Both the position numbers and the translations under genes were made by a program. The notes beneath the pieces were generated by a model. The model was not told the DNA's origin. It ran no database searches and worked only from the letters and a program-made list of their open reading frames with translations. DNA of 64,000 nt, from contig NZ_VKHP01000001.1 in the NCBI RefSeq assembly GCF_010811875.1, forward strand, positions 62,001-126,000, in the 5' to 3' direction. Positions 49,279 to 58,906 of this stretch are shown here, one piece after another; positions within the stretch are counted from its first letter, which is position 1, and each line of letters begins with the position of its first letter. The stretch comes from Bradyrhizobium uaiense. Its GTDB lineage: Bacteria > Pseudomonadota > Alphaproteobacteria > Rhizobiales > Xanthobacteraceae.

Positions 49279-49371
49279 ATGTCGACGCGAGTAGCACTTT
49301 TCATATCATCGGTTGGCTGGACAGCCATCTTCGTCGCAATTCTTCTGTATGTAATCTTTAGTCCTGCTTGA
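49279..49371 (+). CDS. Small membrane protein, 30 aa
   Basis: ATG 49279 is preceded by CGAAGGAGAAAAAGCCCG, an excellent RBS. The peptide MSTRVALFISSVGWTAIFVA then ILLYVIFSPA is a single membrane span with a short N-terminal positive charge. Too short for usual annotation. Function unknown. Confidence 0.5.
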   Translation: MSTRVALFISSVGWTAIFVAILLYVIFSPA

Positions 49372-49751
49372 TGGCCAAGGTCGGACGATCCGCGTCGTAT
49401 GGCTTCTCAACCTGTTCGATATTGAAGGCTTACTGAACATCCATCAGCATGCCGACCGATCGGCGGATCGACCCACGCCACAGTCAACAATCAGGTTCAC
49501 GAATGTCGATGGAGCAGCGTCGCTGGAAGGCCCCTGTTAAGCACAAGTCATCGGGCCGCGAAGACGGCCAAGCTCGACAGGTGACTATCATCTGACGATG
49601 GATGGGGAAAGCAACCCCGAAGGGATGGCAGGTGCCGGTCACACTCGAATTCGAATAGGCCGGTTAGACAATAGTCTCGCTGGATATTGATGTTGTCCGG
49701 AATCCGGATCGAAGCTCCCACCCGCGGGAGGGATTGTAGGAAGGTTTAGGA
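49372..49751. other. Gene-poor stretch
   Basis: No gene recognised. Confidence 0.35.
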
Positions 49752-49940
49752 TCACCCCCGGCGCTTTCTCGATGTCGGCTTAAAGTCGATTTGATCGTGG
49801 GTCGCTCGCTTCGACTTATCGACCTGAGCTCGAGCCCGGACCGAGACATCACCTTTCCTGTGAACCACGACCGCCGCGTCTGCCGATGCGCTCGTCTCCC
49901 CGAAACTCGTCAGCTTCTCGAAAGCCAAGCCTCTTAGCAT
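49752..49940 (-). CDS. Small ORF antisense to the tts box, 62 aa
   Basis: The ATG at 49940 follows GAGAGGAGGTCT, a near-perfect RBS on the minus strand. The product (MLRGLAFEKLTSFGETSASA, then VVVHRKGDVSVRARAQVDKS) is basic. Its first codons are the complement of the tts box, so transcription from one side may affect the other. It could be coincidental. Confidence 0.35.
   Translation of the reverse strand: MLRGLAFEKLTSFGETSASADAAVVVHRKGDVSVRARAQVDKSKRATHDQIDFKPTSRKRRG
49909..49938 (+). promoter_or_regulatory. tts box upstream of effector candidate
   Basis: Begins GTCAGCTTCTCGAAAGCC, a full match to the tts consensus left and central part. It points to the gene at 50022, about 85 bases away. 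Confidence 0.85.
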
Positions 49941-50021
49941 AGACCTCCTCTCTCGATGACCGAACCGGCGGCCGTAACGGCGGTGCGGATCTGCAAGAGA
50001 CTAAAACAGAAGGAGAGCTGT

Positions 50022-50591
50022 ATGGATTTCAATGAGATCAACAGCGGCGGATCTCCAGGAGAGTACGCCTGGACACAAGAAGATCATGATCTATTTAGTC
50101 GGATCATCAATGAACCCGGTCCATCGTCATCCGCCGTGCCTGAGACGGCTTTCGATGTCTCATTCGCCGTTCCGCACAAGTTTTCCCACGGTACCCAATC
50201 CGCCCCCGGGCAAATGGTCGAGAGACTGAACCACTTGGGTCTCCTGCCTGACGCCGACCAGCCGAGTATGACCTATGAGATCAAAGGGCATCGCTATACG
50301 GCCGCGCTGGACCCCTCTAGCGGCGTGCGTCTCATTCATAATTCACCGGAGGACCAAAATATTGGAGCTGGGCCAGCGGGGCTACCAGATTTCGGAGCAT
50401 TCATTTTCGAGACGTCGCGTAGAGGTTTCCCGCTTCCGGAGCAGTGGGCGCCCCCAGCCCTCATCGAGAAGCTGCAGGAAACGGGCTTCATGCCTAGTCC
50501 AAACAACACAACAACCATTGCCCTCAATGGCCGAACTTACAATGCGGAATTAATGCAGGGAGGGTTCGTCAGGCTCAGGAGGGCTGGGTGA
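50022..50591 (+). CDS. Candidate type III effector with two related repeat units
   Basis: ATG 50022 is preceded by AAGGAGAGCTGT; an ATG at 49956 would put this RBS inside the gene, so the shorter form (189 aa) is preferred. The gene sits behind a tts box, as rhizobial nop genes do. The protein has no signal peptide or membrane span and starts with a Ser/Gly-rich segment. It contains two related units of about 45 residues, at 62-106 and 143-187: each has a VERLNHLGLLP / IEKLQETGFMP helix, then TYEIKGHRYTA / TIALNGRTYNA and GVRLIH / GFVRLRR. I do not recognise a named family. Secretion is inferred only from the promoter. Confidence 0.75.
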   Translation: MDFNEINSGGSPGEYAWTQEDHDLFSRIINEPGPSSSAVPETAFDVSFAVPHKFSHGTQSAPGQMVERLNHLGLLPDADQPSMTYEIKGHRYTAALDPSSGVRLIHNSPEDQNIGAGPAGLPDFGAFIFETSRRGFPLPEQWAPPALIEKLQETGFMPSPNNTTTIALNGRTYNAELMQGGFVRLRRAG

Positions 50592-51147
50592 AAGGCGCCG
50601 AGATAGGACCAGTAGAGCTGGCCGCTACAGTCTTGCGGTCATTCGGTTCCAACTATCTCGGCTGTTCATAGCTCAGCAACGGACCGTTGCTTGCGCCAGC
50701 GGCTGGACAGCATCGGCCCCTGGCGGATCGCGGATTCAGCAAGCCGCCGAAGCGCCCGCGTGAATCGGTTTCGTGAAATCGCCGTCGGCATCGTCTTCGA
50801 ACGCACCATAAGGCCACAAAACAACTACGTGAAGGAGAGCCTCTCCACGGGTGATGGCAGCGGGTGAATCCGGGTGGCCGTCTCAACGCTGCTGAAGACT
50901 ACGGTAATGAACATCATCGGCCGCGATATCGAGAGTCCTGATGCTGGGCCGCGCGTTGCCAACATACGTCCGAAGAATAAGACCAGTATCAGGAGACCAC
51001 GCGAACATTATCCCGAAGCTATGACAATCGTGAAGCGGATCCACGTTCCGGTGTACTTGATGCAGCCCAATGGATCCGCGAATGTTGTGTCAGTTGATTG
51101 AGGGGGCGAGGGCACACCGGCTGGGCGATCGCGCGAAGGCATCTGCG
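50592..51147. other. Gene-poor stretch
   Basis: A possible short frame at 50907-51101 (plus; MNIIGRDIESPDAGPRVANI) has no RBS and no known family. Confidence 0.35.
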
Positions 51148-51891
51148 TCAGCCCAATACGTCGACCCTGCCGGTTTCGAGCCGATATAGACCGCCGACGA
51201 TCTTGAGTGTTTTTTGCTCAACAGCCGGGTTCAGGATCGGGCTGGCGGATTTGAGTTTATTGACGTTATCGATCACATTCTGCCGGATCACATCGGCGGA
51301 GCTGTCACCTGGTTGGTGGCCGGACCCTCTTACGGCAGGCGCAAGCGCGCTGACGAGGGAGCGGATATGTCCCGGTGCCGGCTTGCCTTCGTCAAGCGAG
51401 TTGATGGTGGCCTCTATCGCGCCGCAGTGATCGTGACCGAGTACCAGGATCAACGGCGTGTTCAGTACGGCGACCGCGTACTCCAGGCTAGCTAGCGTGT
51501 CATCGTTGACGAAGTTACCGGCGAGGCGGCATATGAACAAATCACCAAGTCCGCTGTCGAAGGCAAGCTCGGGCGCTACCCGCGAATCGGCGCAGCTCAG
51601 AACCGCCGCATATGGATTCTGACCATCGACTAAAAGTCGGCGCTCGCGTTCCAGATCGCGCCCTCGCGACACGCTCTGCACATAACGATCGTTACCCTCC
51701 ATCAGCCGCTTCAGTGCAGCATCGGGCGAGAGCTGATTATCCGGCTTCGGCGGCGCTGTTGCTTGCTTCGCGTCGACAATGTTGCCGGCAAACGGCACGA
51801 CAAATGCCGAAAGAGCGAACAGTAACAGCGAGCGGCGGGAAGGAGGGACCTCGGTCGGATAGGGAGTGCCCTGTGGATAGTTTGCATGCAT
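51148..51891 (-). CDS. Periplasmic beta-class carbonic anhydrase
   Basis: 247 aa. Interconverts CO2 and bicarbonate with zinc. The zinc ligands and dyad are present: C100, D102 and R104 in VLSCADSRVAPE, then H153 and C156 in LGHDHCGAIE. The N-terminus (PPSRRSLLLFALSAFVVPFA) is a twin-arginine-type signal, so the enzyme probably folds in the cytoplasm and is exported by Tat. It starts 11 bases after the nuclease-like gene, forming a two-gene operon. Bicarbonate or pH handling during symbiosis is a possible role. Confidence 0.88.
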   Translation of the reverse strand: MHANYPQGTPYPTEVPPSRRSLLLFALSAFVVPFAGNIVDAKQATAPPKPDNQLSPDAALKRLMEGNDRYVQSVSRGRDLERERRLLVDGQNPYAAVLSCADSRVAPELAFDSGLGDLFICRLAGNFVNDDTLASLEYAVAVLNTPLILVLGHDHCGAIEATINSLDEGKPAPGHIRSLVSALAPAVRGSGHQPGDSSADVIRQNVIDNVNKLKSASPILNPAVEQKTLKIVGGLYRLETGRVDVLG

Positions 51892-51902
51892 GGATAGGAC
51901 CT

Positions 51903-52628
51903 CTATCGTGCGGCTCTATGCCAACCCATGGCTTCGGCCTCGTTTTCGCTGCAGAACCAGCGTTCAGCCGGTTTCTTCGTCATGTCGATTTGTTCATAAC
52001 TGAGTTGCCCCGGAGAGTGATACGTGCGTTCGCCGTCACCGTCGACCGTGCCCTTTATCAGGCAGTCGGGCGAGGGTGGGTCGGATTGCAGAGCGGATCC
52101 GAGCAGGAGTTCCTGGGCCTTGTTCGGCACCGAGCTCGCGCCGACAATAATCGTGCTCTTGTTGCGACGGCGCCAGTCCCAGGGGGTGATGAATGCCCCC
52201 GACCACAGGCCGGCAAAGGCGTTGCTCGCCACCACCTCATTGATAACGTAAACATGGGTGGATGGATCGGATGACAGTGCCCAACCGGAGCTTACCATCC
52301 AGGCGTTCACGTCCTGGCCCTCGATGAAGCAACTGCCGAGAGACCTGCCGTACTTGTCTGCTCCTGCGGTGTGACAATCCCATATTCGTCCATTCGAGTA
52401 ATTGATAAGGGCGTTCCGAGCAGCTACCCCGCAGGCCCATTTCCGACCATGAGCATCCAGGCAAATCTGATCGGTCTCGGGGGCCTCGATACCCGAGAGC
52501 CGAATTCGGATTTGCTCGATCTCTATCATGTTGGCGTCGAGGATTTGGGGAGTACCGCTCAGTTTCGCCGCGCAAACAGGAGACGCGATGATAGCGAGCA
52601 ATGCTGCCATCATTACGCGGTACTTCAT
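51903..52628 (-). CDS. Secreted thermonuclease-like (SNase-fold) protein
   Basis: 241 aa from ATG 52628, preceded by AGGATATCAGG. Signal peptide YRVMMAALLAIIASPVCA, then an SNase/OB domain with RIRLSGIEAPETDQICLDAH and DKYGRSLGSCFIEGQDVNAW, which are the usual RLxGIDAPE and YGRxLG motifs. The tail of about 110 residues (FITPWDWRRRNKSTIIVGAS onwards) is extra, with three cysteines. The usual Ca-binding Asp near the N-terminus appears altered, so activity is uncertain. Upstream gene of the carbonic anhydrase operon. Confidence 0.75.
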   Translation of the reverse strand: MKYRVMMAALLAIIASPVCAAKLSGTPQILDANMIEIEQIRIRLSGIEAPETDQICLDAHGRKWACGVAARNALINYSNGRIWDCHTAGADKYGRSLGSCFIEGQDVNAWMVSSGWALSSDPSTHVYVINEVVASNAFAGLWSGAFITPWDWRRRNKSTIIVGASSVPNKAQELLLGSALQSDPPSPDCLIKGTVDGDGERTYHSPGQLSYEQIDMTKKPAERWFCSENEAEAMGWHRAAR

Positions 52629-53481
52629 CCTGATATCCTTTCGCTCTTGGTTCATCGGCTCACAACATCGCAGCGATCCGGTGTCGTCACAGCCGACTGC
52701 TGACCGCACAGGTCGTCGTCTGGTCGGCATCTTTCGACAATGCTTTTGGAAGCGCTTTTGTGGAAGCTTGCTTATATTTTCAGCCTACGACCTGACGCTG
52801 GGTGAGATTCAAGAGATTTCTTCGGGGGCATTTTCCGATGCGGCTCTGGCATCCGAAGCTCGCTCCCTCTCTCCCGGACATATTCCCGCATGTTTTCAGC
52901 GCTGGACTCGCGACCCGGGAAGGGCGCTTGGCACGCTATTTCTCCAAGGGCTCGGAAGAAGCAGGCGAGTGCTAGTCTTCGCCGCCGAGCGGAAGAAGCC
53001 GCATTGCTAAGTCTCTATCGTTCGACAGGACTGCATGCGGTTGATGGTAAGGAAAGTGGAGGCCTGGCAAGGCACGATAAGAGTGATTGCGCAAAAGAGA
53101 TCGGCCTCTCGCTTGGTCCCACGGCACAAAGCAACCATGCTTCACTCACACGGTGGGCCGCATCCGCGACCGTCATTGCCCTGAAACGCTGCGCGCGAAA
53201 TGACTTCCATAAGCCTGGCCGGCCGTCGATGCTCGTCGAACGGAAGAAAGCACGGTTCGGCGTAAGGGCGAGCGTGCGGAATGATGTGGGACGGCTTTTA
53301 CGGGTGCGGTGCAAGGGCGTCCTCGCACTATTGCGAGTGGCGATCTGGTCGCGATTTCAGAGCGATGAATTAATCCACAACACGTGTCTGCAGTAAGGCA
53401 TTGCGGCATTCGCGCTGGCGGGACCTGGGCGACTCACGCTAGTCATCATGTTCAACCGCCTCGCCGCACAATGGAATTGAA
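52629..53481. other. Gene-poor stretch with repeat copy
   Basis: No convincing gene. Contains the most divergent copy of the dispersed repeat at 52786-52817. Confidence 0.4.
52786..52817 (+). repeat. Dispersed short repeat, copy 5 (divergent)
   Basis: TACGACCTGACGCTGGGTG followed by AGATTCAAGAGAT. Matches the other four copies at most core positions. Confidence 0.45.
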
Positions 53482-53664
53482 ATGGTTATGGCCACCCCCG
53501 AATTGCCGGTCTCTGGTTACGCGCTAGAAGTGGACGGCCGGCTCAAGGCCGAATTCGCAACCAGAGACGGTGCCCGGGCTGGGGGAGCAGAACTAAAGAA
53601 GCGTTTTCCCACGCTTCAAATCAAGATCTATGACGCGCAGACGAATGCGCGCGACGAAATTTAG
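53482..53664 (+). CDS. Small conserved-type hypothetical protein, 60 aa
   Basis: ATG 53482, compact beta-alpha-beta look: VSGYALEVDGRLKAEFATRD then GAELKKRFPTLQIKIYDAQT. RBS is moderate (GGAATTGAA). Similar short proteins are frequent in Bradyrhizobium. No signal or membrane segment. Confidence 0.6.
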   Translation: MVMATPELPVSGYALEVDGRLKAEFATRDGARAGGAELKKRFPTLQIKIYDAQTNARDEI

Positions 53665-54121
53665 ATTAAGCTCAGTTCGATCTTTGATCCTCGCAGCAAG
53701 GCTGCGGAGCTCCTCGCCGGGGGCACTCGGGAAAGGGTCCCGCCGCCATTGAGGATGCCGGCGTCGCTATCACTGCCCCGTTCCCGGGGGCCCTCTTAAA
53801 CCGGTCTCGTCGCTGCACTCGCTCCCGCGGGTGCTTGTTGGTCGCGCGATGCGCTGCGCGCACGCCGGGTCGGGCTTGGCCTCAGCATCGCCTAGCTTGG
53901 TCCGTGAAGGATGACACGTGTCGCGCTGGCGAGAGCGGATGTGTCTTTTTGTACTGGTTCCGCCGCGCCTACTCGTCCGAAGAGGCAAGAGCCATCTTGA
54001 TGCCTGGCTTTCTCGATTGGGGGCTTGCAGGCCGGAGAAAAGGTTTGCCTGCTGCTGGCATAGCTGGACGCGTCACTATTTCAGCGCATGGGTCTTGCTG
54101 TTGGCCCGACCCGCCCGGTGC
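53665..54121. other. Gene-poor stretch
   Basis: Nothing recognised. Confidence 0.35.
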
Positions 54122-54955
54122 TCAAGGAGTAGCGCTGCCGTCCTGATTATTTGTCGAGGCCTTTCGTACCCCCTCCAACGCGTCCCGTTCGTTTGGCTCT
54201 ATGTGATGGAACCAGGAGCCGGGAGGAGAGGTCGCAATCCTCTTGGCAAGGAAAGATTGCGGCTCCCAATCGTGCCCCTCGCGCTTCTCGAAGGTGATGA
54301 CGCCATTCTCCGTATAATAACGCGGGCCTGGTATGTTGCAGTTCACCAACAGCAGAACGCGCCACCGGTCCGCTTTCTCGGTCGGCTTGTCATTCGCCGC
54401 CGTCACGTAATCCACGACAACAGGTTCGATGATATGACAGCGGCCGCGCCGGAGAAGGTTTCCGAGCTTGCCCTGCGCGGTCGTCACAAAGTTGAAATTG
54501 ACCGGATCATGTAGAAAACGAAGGTTTGCGTCTTTTTCGGCGTCAGTGACTTCACTGGCGATGAGTGAAAGCGCCATGGCGCGCCAGCCGAGTTCGATGG
54601 GCTTTGCATAGGGAGACGCAACTTCAATCTTTCCGTCGGTCCCGACCTTCCAGGTAATAACGTAATGTTCGTCTGATCTGTTATCCTGATGTCTGGTCCA
54701 GGAAAGATAAACATACTCAGTGTGGTCAATGCCTTCGGCGATTCCCCAGTTTCGAGGGACGAAGTGCGCCACTTTCGAGACTTTGGAGACAATGTGCTCG
54801 ATTGTTTCACCGTCTCGTGCTCGCCAGGTTGATTTGACTCGTTCGACGAGCGCATTTTCGCCGGCTCGCGCACTGTTGCCCGTCGCAACCAGCCCAGCAA
54901 GGAAAATCAGCAATTGACAGAGGCAAAGCACGCCTCTTGCAGACATTCTCTTCAT
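54122..54955 (-). CDS. Periplasmic hypothetical protein, 277 aa
   Basis: Start at ATG 54955 gives a signal peptide (GVLCLCQLLIFLAGLVATGN, likely cut after NSARA). The mature part is globular with a repeated beta-strand look (HTEYVYLSWTRHQDNRSDEH; YVITWKVGTDGKIEVASPYA) and ends GVRKASTNNQDGSATP. No known domain recognised. It stands alone on the minus strand with its neighbours not coupled. Confidence 0.65.
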   Translation of the reverse strand: MKRMSARGVLCLCQLLIFLAGLVATGNSARAGENALVERVKSTWRARDGETIEHIVSKVSKVAHFVPRNWGIAEGIDHTEYVYLSWTRHQDNRSDEHYVITWKVGTDGKIEVASPYAKPIELGWRAMALSLIASEVTDAEKDANLRFLHDPVNFNFVTTAQGKLGNLLRRGRCHIIEPVVVDYVTAANDKPTEKADRWRVLLLVNCNIPGPRYYTENGVITFEKREGHDWEPQSFLAKRIATSPPGSWFHHIEPNERDALEGVRKASTNNQDGSATP

Positions 54956-55643
54956 AACGGCCGGACCATCGGTTTTGCATCCACACGTCAAAGCGGGCAG
55001 CCTCAATGCTATCCTCGATTGGAAGAAGTTAGCGGCAACGTGACGCGGGCGCCTGCCGATGTCCCGCGCGAGCAGGCGCTGTCCCCTAAATGTCACGCGC
55101 CGCTAACTTCAGTGGGCCAGCTACAGCCTCAATTTGCTGTGCTGGACCTGCCCAGGGGGAGAAGCCTGGGCACCTTGAGCCTGCATCCTTCGTGCCAGGA
55201 AATACCCGGTAAATCGTGCCGGATTCGTGCAGCGTTTGTCCGCTTTCCGACCTGCGCTCGTTTCAATGTTTCCATTCAGCCGATCCGCGCGGGCTTGCTC
55301 AGCTTTTGTCGCGCCGATCTTCGAGGCGCAAGCGAAGGCGCTGCCAGTTTACGGATGAGAAATCGGGAAGCATTTTTAAAAGTTGTCGAACCGTCCGGTC
55401 GGTGTGGTCACCCGAACGCCCGCGACCTCTACCGGCCCGCAAATGATAATAAGCAAAAACGCTCATCATCGCCGAGCGTGTGGAATCGTTCGGAAGCGAG
55501 TCGTCAGGCAGGCAATGATACGGTGCGCGTTTCTGCCTACGCGCACGGTCAGTCGTCCAGCTGCCTCGGCTACGCATTCATGGTTGGATGAGCCGCTGTT
55601 TCCAGTCGCGCCGGCCGGGTAAGCGAAAAACGATCAAGTCGCG
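54956..55643. other. Gene-poor stretch
   Basis: Nothing recognised. Confidence 0.35.
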
Positions 55644-55790
55644 CTAGCTTCCTCTCAAGTTGCTCAACATTCTCGAAAGCGTCTGACTGACGGATTGATT
55701 CATGAACGCTGTCAGCAGCCTCCCGAACAGGCTGACCGCAAAGACGGTGACAGCAAAGACGCCGACGGCGCTCCAAACAGCCATTTTCAT
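55644..55790 (-). CDS. Small membrane protein, 48 aa
   Basis: ATG at 55790 behind CTGGGAGGCCCGCA, a strong RBS. MKMAVWSAVGVFAVTVFAVS then LFGRLLTAFMNQSV: one N-terminal hydrophobic span and an amphipathic C-terminal helix ending in basic residues. Unknown function. Confidence 0.55.
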   Translation of the reverse strand: MKMAVWSAVGVFAVTVFAVSLFGRLLTAFMNQSVSQTLSRMLSNLRGS

Positions 55791-56164
55791 TGCGGGCCTC
55801 CCAGTGTTCGTTGAGGCGAATCGATATGCGTGCCCGAGTATTATCGGCATCAGAGACCGCAAGTCGGCTATCAGGATTGGTGGGCTCATAGGTCAACATG
55901 CGCGCCGGGTATGCTGATGAATGGTTGCGCAGATGTTTTGCCCCTGGCGGCGATTCTCGACTGTCGAGAGACAGGATGCTGGCGCGTTGGAAGCGCCGCG
56001 AATTGCGCCTTCGACAATTCTTTCGACACATGTATCGGAGAGAGCTTCCAATCGTGGTCAACTTTCGACGTTAAATGGCCATTTGAGTCACCGATGGCGG
56101 CATTGAAGTGAGAGAGTCATCTGAGAGGTTGACGGAAGCGGTCTGTTGCCGATAATCCAAATCG

Positions 56165-56338
56165 TAGAGGTTCTCCGGTCCCGCTGGATCCGGAGCTAAG
56201 AGGGAAGCCGGTGAACAAGCCGGCGCTGCCCCCGCAACTGTAAGCGGCGAGCCGCTGTCCAACAAAGTCACTGAAGCCTGTGCGGCTTCGGGAAGGCCGG
56301 ACAGCAGCGATGACCCGCGAGCCAGGAGACCTGCCTCG
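56165..56338 (+). promoter_or_regulatory. Cobalamin (B12) riboswitch
   Basis: Classic pieces in order: the AGGGAAGCCGGTGAACAAGC element, GCTGCCCCCGCAACTGTAAG, and the B12 box AGCCAGGAGACCTGCC. It precedes metE, the B12-independent methionine synthase, and should turn it off when B12 is plentiful. A short CGCCC-CTC-GGGCG hairpin near 56387-56400 may be part of the expression platform. Confidence 0.93.
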
Positions 56339-56451
56339 ACCACATATACGTCCACGGGCGGGGTGTCCCGGTGGTGCGCCAAGCAACCGCCCCTCGGGCG
56401 ATTGTGCTTGCGTCCGCCATGGCCTTTGCCCCCAACTACGGGGTTAGCGCT

Positions 56452-58797
56452 ATGTCTCTTCTCTCCCTTCCGGTTGCCACGCTTGGAACGCCTCGGATCG
56501 GTCCCAGGCGCGAGCTCAAACGCGCGCTTGAAAGTTACTGGGCCGGCGCAATCAGCGAACAGCAATTGCTCGAGGACGCAGCTGGCCTGCGTGCTGCGAA
56601 CTGGGCCCGCCAAAAATCCCTCGGTGTCACCGTCATTCCGTCCAACGATTTCTCGTTGTACGACCAGGTGCTCGACACCTCTGTCATGGTTGGTGCCATC
56701 CCGGAAGTCTACGCCTCGAAAACCGGACCGGTTTCGCTCAAGACGTACTTTGAGATGGCCCGTGGTTCACAGTGGAGCCGAGAGACTGCGAGTAGCAGCC
56801 ACGGATCGGGCGGATATGGCGCGCCCGCACAGGAGATGACCAAGTGGTTCGACACCAACTACCACTACATGGTCCCTGAATTTCATCGGGGACAGACGTT
56901 CCGCCTGTCCTCGCGAAAACCAATCGAGGAGTACGAGGAAGCTAAGGCCCTCGGGTTCCAGACCCGCCCTGTGCTGATCGGGCCGGTCACATTCCTAAAG
57001 CTTGGCAAGAGTGCTGATCCTGCGTTCCTGCCGCTGTCGCTCCTGGATGAGCTGATACCGGTCTATGTCGAGGTTCTGCAGGAACTAGCCAAACGGGGAG
57101 CAAACTGGGTTCAATGCGACGAGCCCTGCCTGGTTCTTGATCTGGAGGAGGGGGCGCGAAGGTCTTTGCTACACGTCTACGATCGGCTCGCCAGGGAAGT
57201 ACCGGACGTCAAGATCATGGTCGCGAGCTATTTCGGCGATCTCGGCGATAATCTGGACACAGCTTTGAACATGCCAGTCGCCGGACTGCACGTGGATTTG
57301 GTTCGCGCGCCGAACCTGTTGGGCCGGATCATTGCTGCCCGCCGAAGTGACCTCGTCATGTCCCTCGGCGTCATCGACGGACGAAATGTATGGCGGTCGA
57401 ACCTGTCGACGCTCCGCCAGCAACTGGATCCCGTGATTGCGAAGCTAGGCAGAGATCATGTCCAGATTGCTCCGTCCTGCTCGCTGCTTCATGTGCCCGT
57501 CGATGTTGAACTCGAGACCGGACTTGCACCCGATCTCAAGAGCTGGCTTGCCTTTTCGGTACAGAAGATGCGTGAGCTTGCGATCCTGGCGCGGGCACTC
57601 GCGGGCGATCAGAATGTCGCTGAAAGTCTTGCTGAATCGCAGTCGGCCGTGACGTTCCGCCGGACTTCACCAAAAATCCGCGATGCCGATCTCGCGGTGC
57701 GGATGCGAGCGATCGACCAGGCCATGTGCCGGCGCGCCAGCCCATTTGTCCGTCGAGCCGACATCCAGCGCAAGCGCTTTGGACTACCGGCCTTTCCCAC
57801 CACGACGATCGGATCCTTCCCGCAAACCCCAGAGGTCCGTAATGCGCGCGCAGCACATGCGCAAGGCGGCATAAGCGACGAGCAATACGACAAGTTCCTC
57901 AAGGAGGAGACCGCGCGCGCTCTGCGTTGGCAAGAGGACATTGGTCTGGACGTCCTTGTGCACGGCGAGTTCGAGCGTAACGACATGGTGCAGTACTTCG
58001 GCGAGCAACTCGCCGGATTCGCATTTACCAGGAATGGTTGGGTACAATCCTATGGCTCGCGCTGTGTCAGGCCACCGATCCTGTTCGGCGATGTTTTGCG
58101 GCCAAAACCGATCACGGTGGATTGGTGGCTCTACGCGCAATCATTGACCAGCAAGCCGGTGAAGGCGATGTTGACCGGACCAGTAACAATCTTGAACTGG
58201 TCGTTTGTTCGCGATGATATTCCAAGAGGCGAGGTCTGCCGGCAGATCGCACTGGCGATCCGCGACGAAGTCCGCGATCTCGAGATAGCCGGTGCGAGCA
58301 TGATCCAGATCGACGAAGCTGCCCTCCGCGAAGGGTTGCCATTGCGCCGATCGGAGTGGGCGGCCTACCTTCAATGGGCCGTCGATAGCTTCCGCATTTG
58401 CTCATCAGGCGTTGCAGATCAAACCCAGATTCATACGCATATGTGCTATTCGGAGTTTAATGACATCATCGACGCCATTGCTGCGATGGATGCGGATGTC
58501 ATCTCGATCGAGACGTCGCGCTCGAAGATGGAGCTGCTCGACGCGTTCAGGAACTACAAATATCCCAATCAAATCGGGCCGGGCGTATATGACATCCATT
58601 CTCCCCGCATCCCCGAGGCGGGGGAAATGAAGGAGCTGATAGCACTGGCTCGGCAGCGGCTGCAGGATTCGCAGCTCTGGGTAAATCCGGACTGTGGTCT
58701 GAAGACGCGCAAATGGGAGGAGGTTCGCCCGGCGCTGATCAACATGGTCGCCGCCGCCCGGCAACTGCGCGCGGCGTCTGATCGGACAAGTCGTTGA
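56452..58797 (+). CDS. metE: Cobalamin-independent methionine synthase (MetE)
   Basis: 781 aa from ATG 56452, chosen to match other MetE N-termini (LGTPRIGPRRELKRALESYW). Transfers a methyl group from methyltetrahydropteroyl-triglutamate to homocysteine. Both barrel domains are present; the C-terminal catalytic half has the zinc ligands in HMCYSEFND (His and Cys) and NPDCGLKTRKWEE (C748), plus GPVTILNWSFVRDD. A longer in-frame start at 56371 would overlap the riboswitch region. A B12 riboswitch upstream gives its regulation. Confidence 0.95.
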   Translation: MSLLSLPVATLGTPRIGPRRELKRALESYWAGAISEQQLLEDAAGLRAANWARQKSLGVTVIPSNDFSLYDQVLDTSVMVGAIPEVYASKTGPVSLKTYFEMARGSQWSRETASSSHGSGGYGAPAQEMTKWFDTNYHYMVPEFHRGQTFRLSSRKPIEEYEEAKALGFQTRPVLIGPVTFLKLGKSADPAFLPLSLLDELIPVYVEVLQELAKRGANWVQCDEPCLVLDLEEGARRSLLHVYDRLAREVPDVKIMVASYFGDLGDNLDTALNMPVAGLHVDLVRAPNLLGRIIAARRSDLVMSLGVIDGRNVWRSNLSTLRQQLDPVIAKLGRDHVQIAPSCSLLHVPVDVELETGLAPDLKSWLAFSVQKMRELAILARALAGDQNVAESLAESQSAVTFRRTSPKIRDADLAVRMRAIDQAMCRRASPFVRRADIQRKRFGLPAFPTTTIGSFPQTPEVRNARAAHAQGGISDEQYDKFLKEETARALRWQEDIGLDVLVHGEFERNDMVQYFGEQLAGFAFTRNGWVQSYGSRCVRPPILFGDVLRPKPITVDWWLYAQSLTSKPVKAMLTGPVTILNWSFVRDDIPRGEVCRQIALAIRDEVRDLEIAGASMIQIDEAALREGLPLRRSEWAAYLQWAVDSFRICSSGVADQTQIHTHMCYSEFNDIIDAIAAMDADVISIETSRSKMELLDAFRNYKYPNQIGPGVYDIHSPRIPEAGEMKELIALARQRLQDSQLWVNPDCGLKTRKWEEVRPALINMVAAARQLRAASDRTSR

Positions 58798-58872
58798 TCT
58801 TAGTCTCTCCTCCCGGACGCTGACCCGCTCATAGCGCGTTTGCGCTCTGGATCATCTCGACCGAGCTCGGAC

Positions 58873-58905
58873 AAAAGAAGCCCGGCCGCGCTTAGCGGGC
58901 CGGGC
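58873..58905 (-). terminator. Hairpin terminator of the second small-ORF module
   Basis: Arms GCCCGGCC / GGCCGGGC with a 10-base loop; on the minus strand it is followed by TTCTTTTG. Same arms as the terminator at 35986-36009. Confidence 0.7.
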
Positions 58906-58906
58906 G

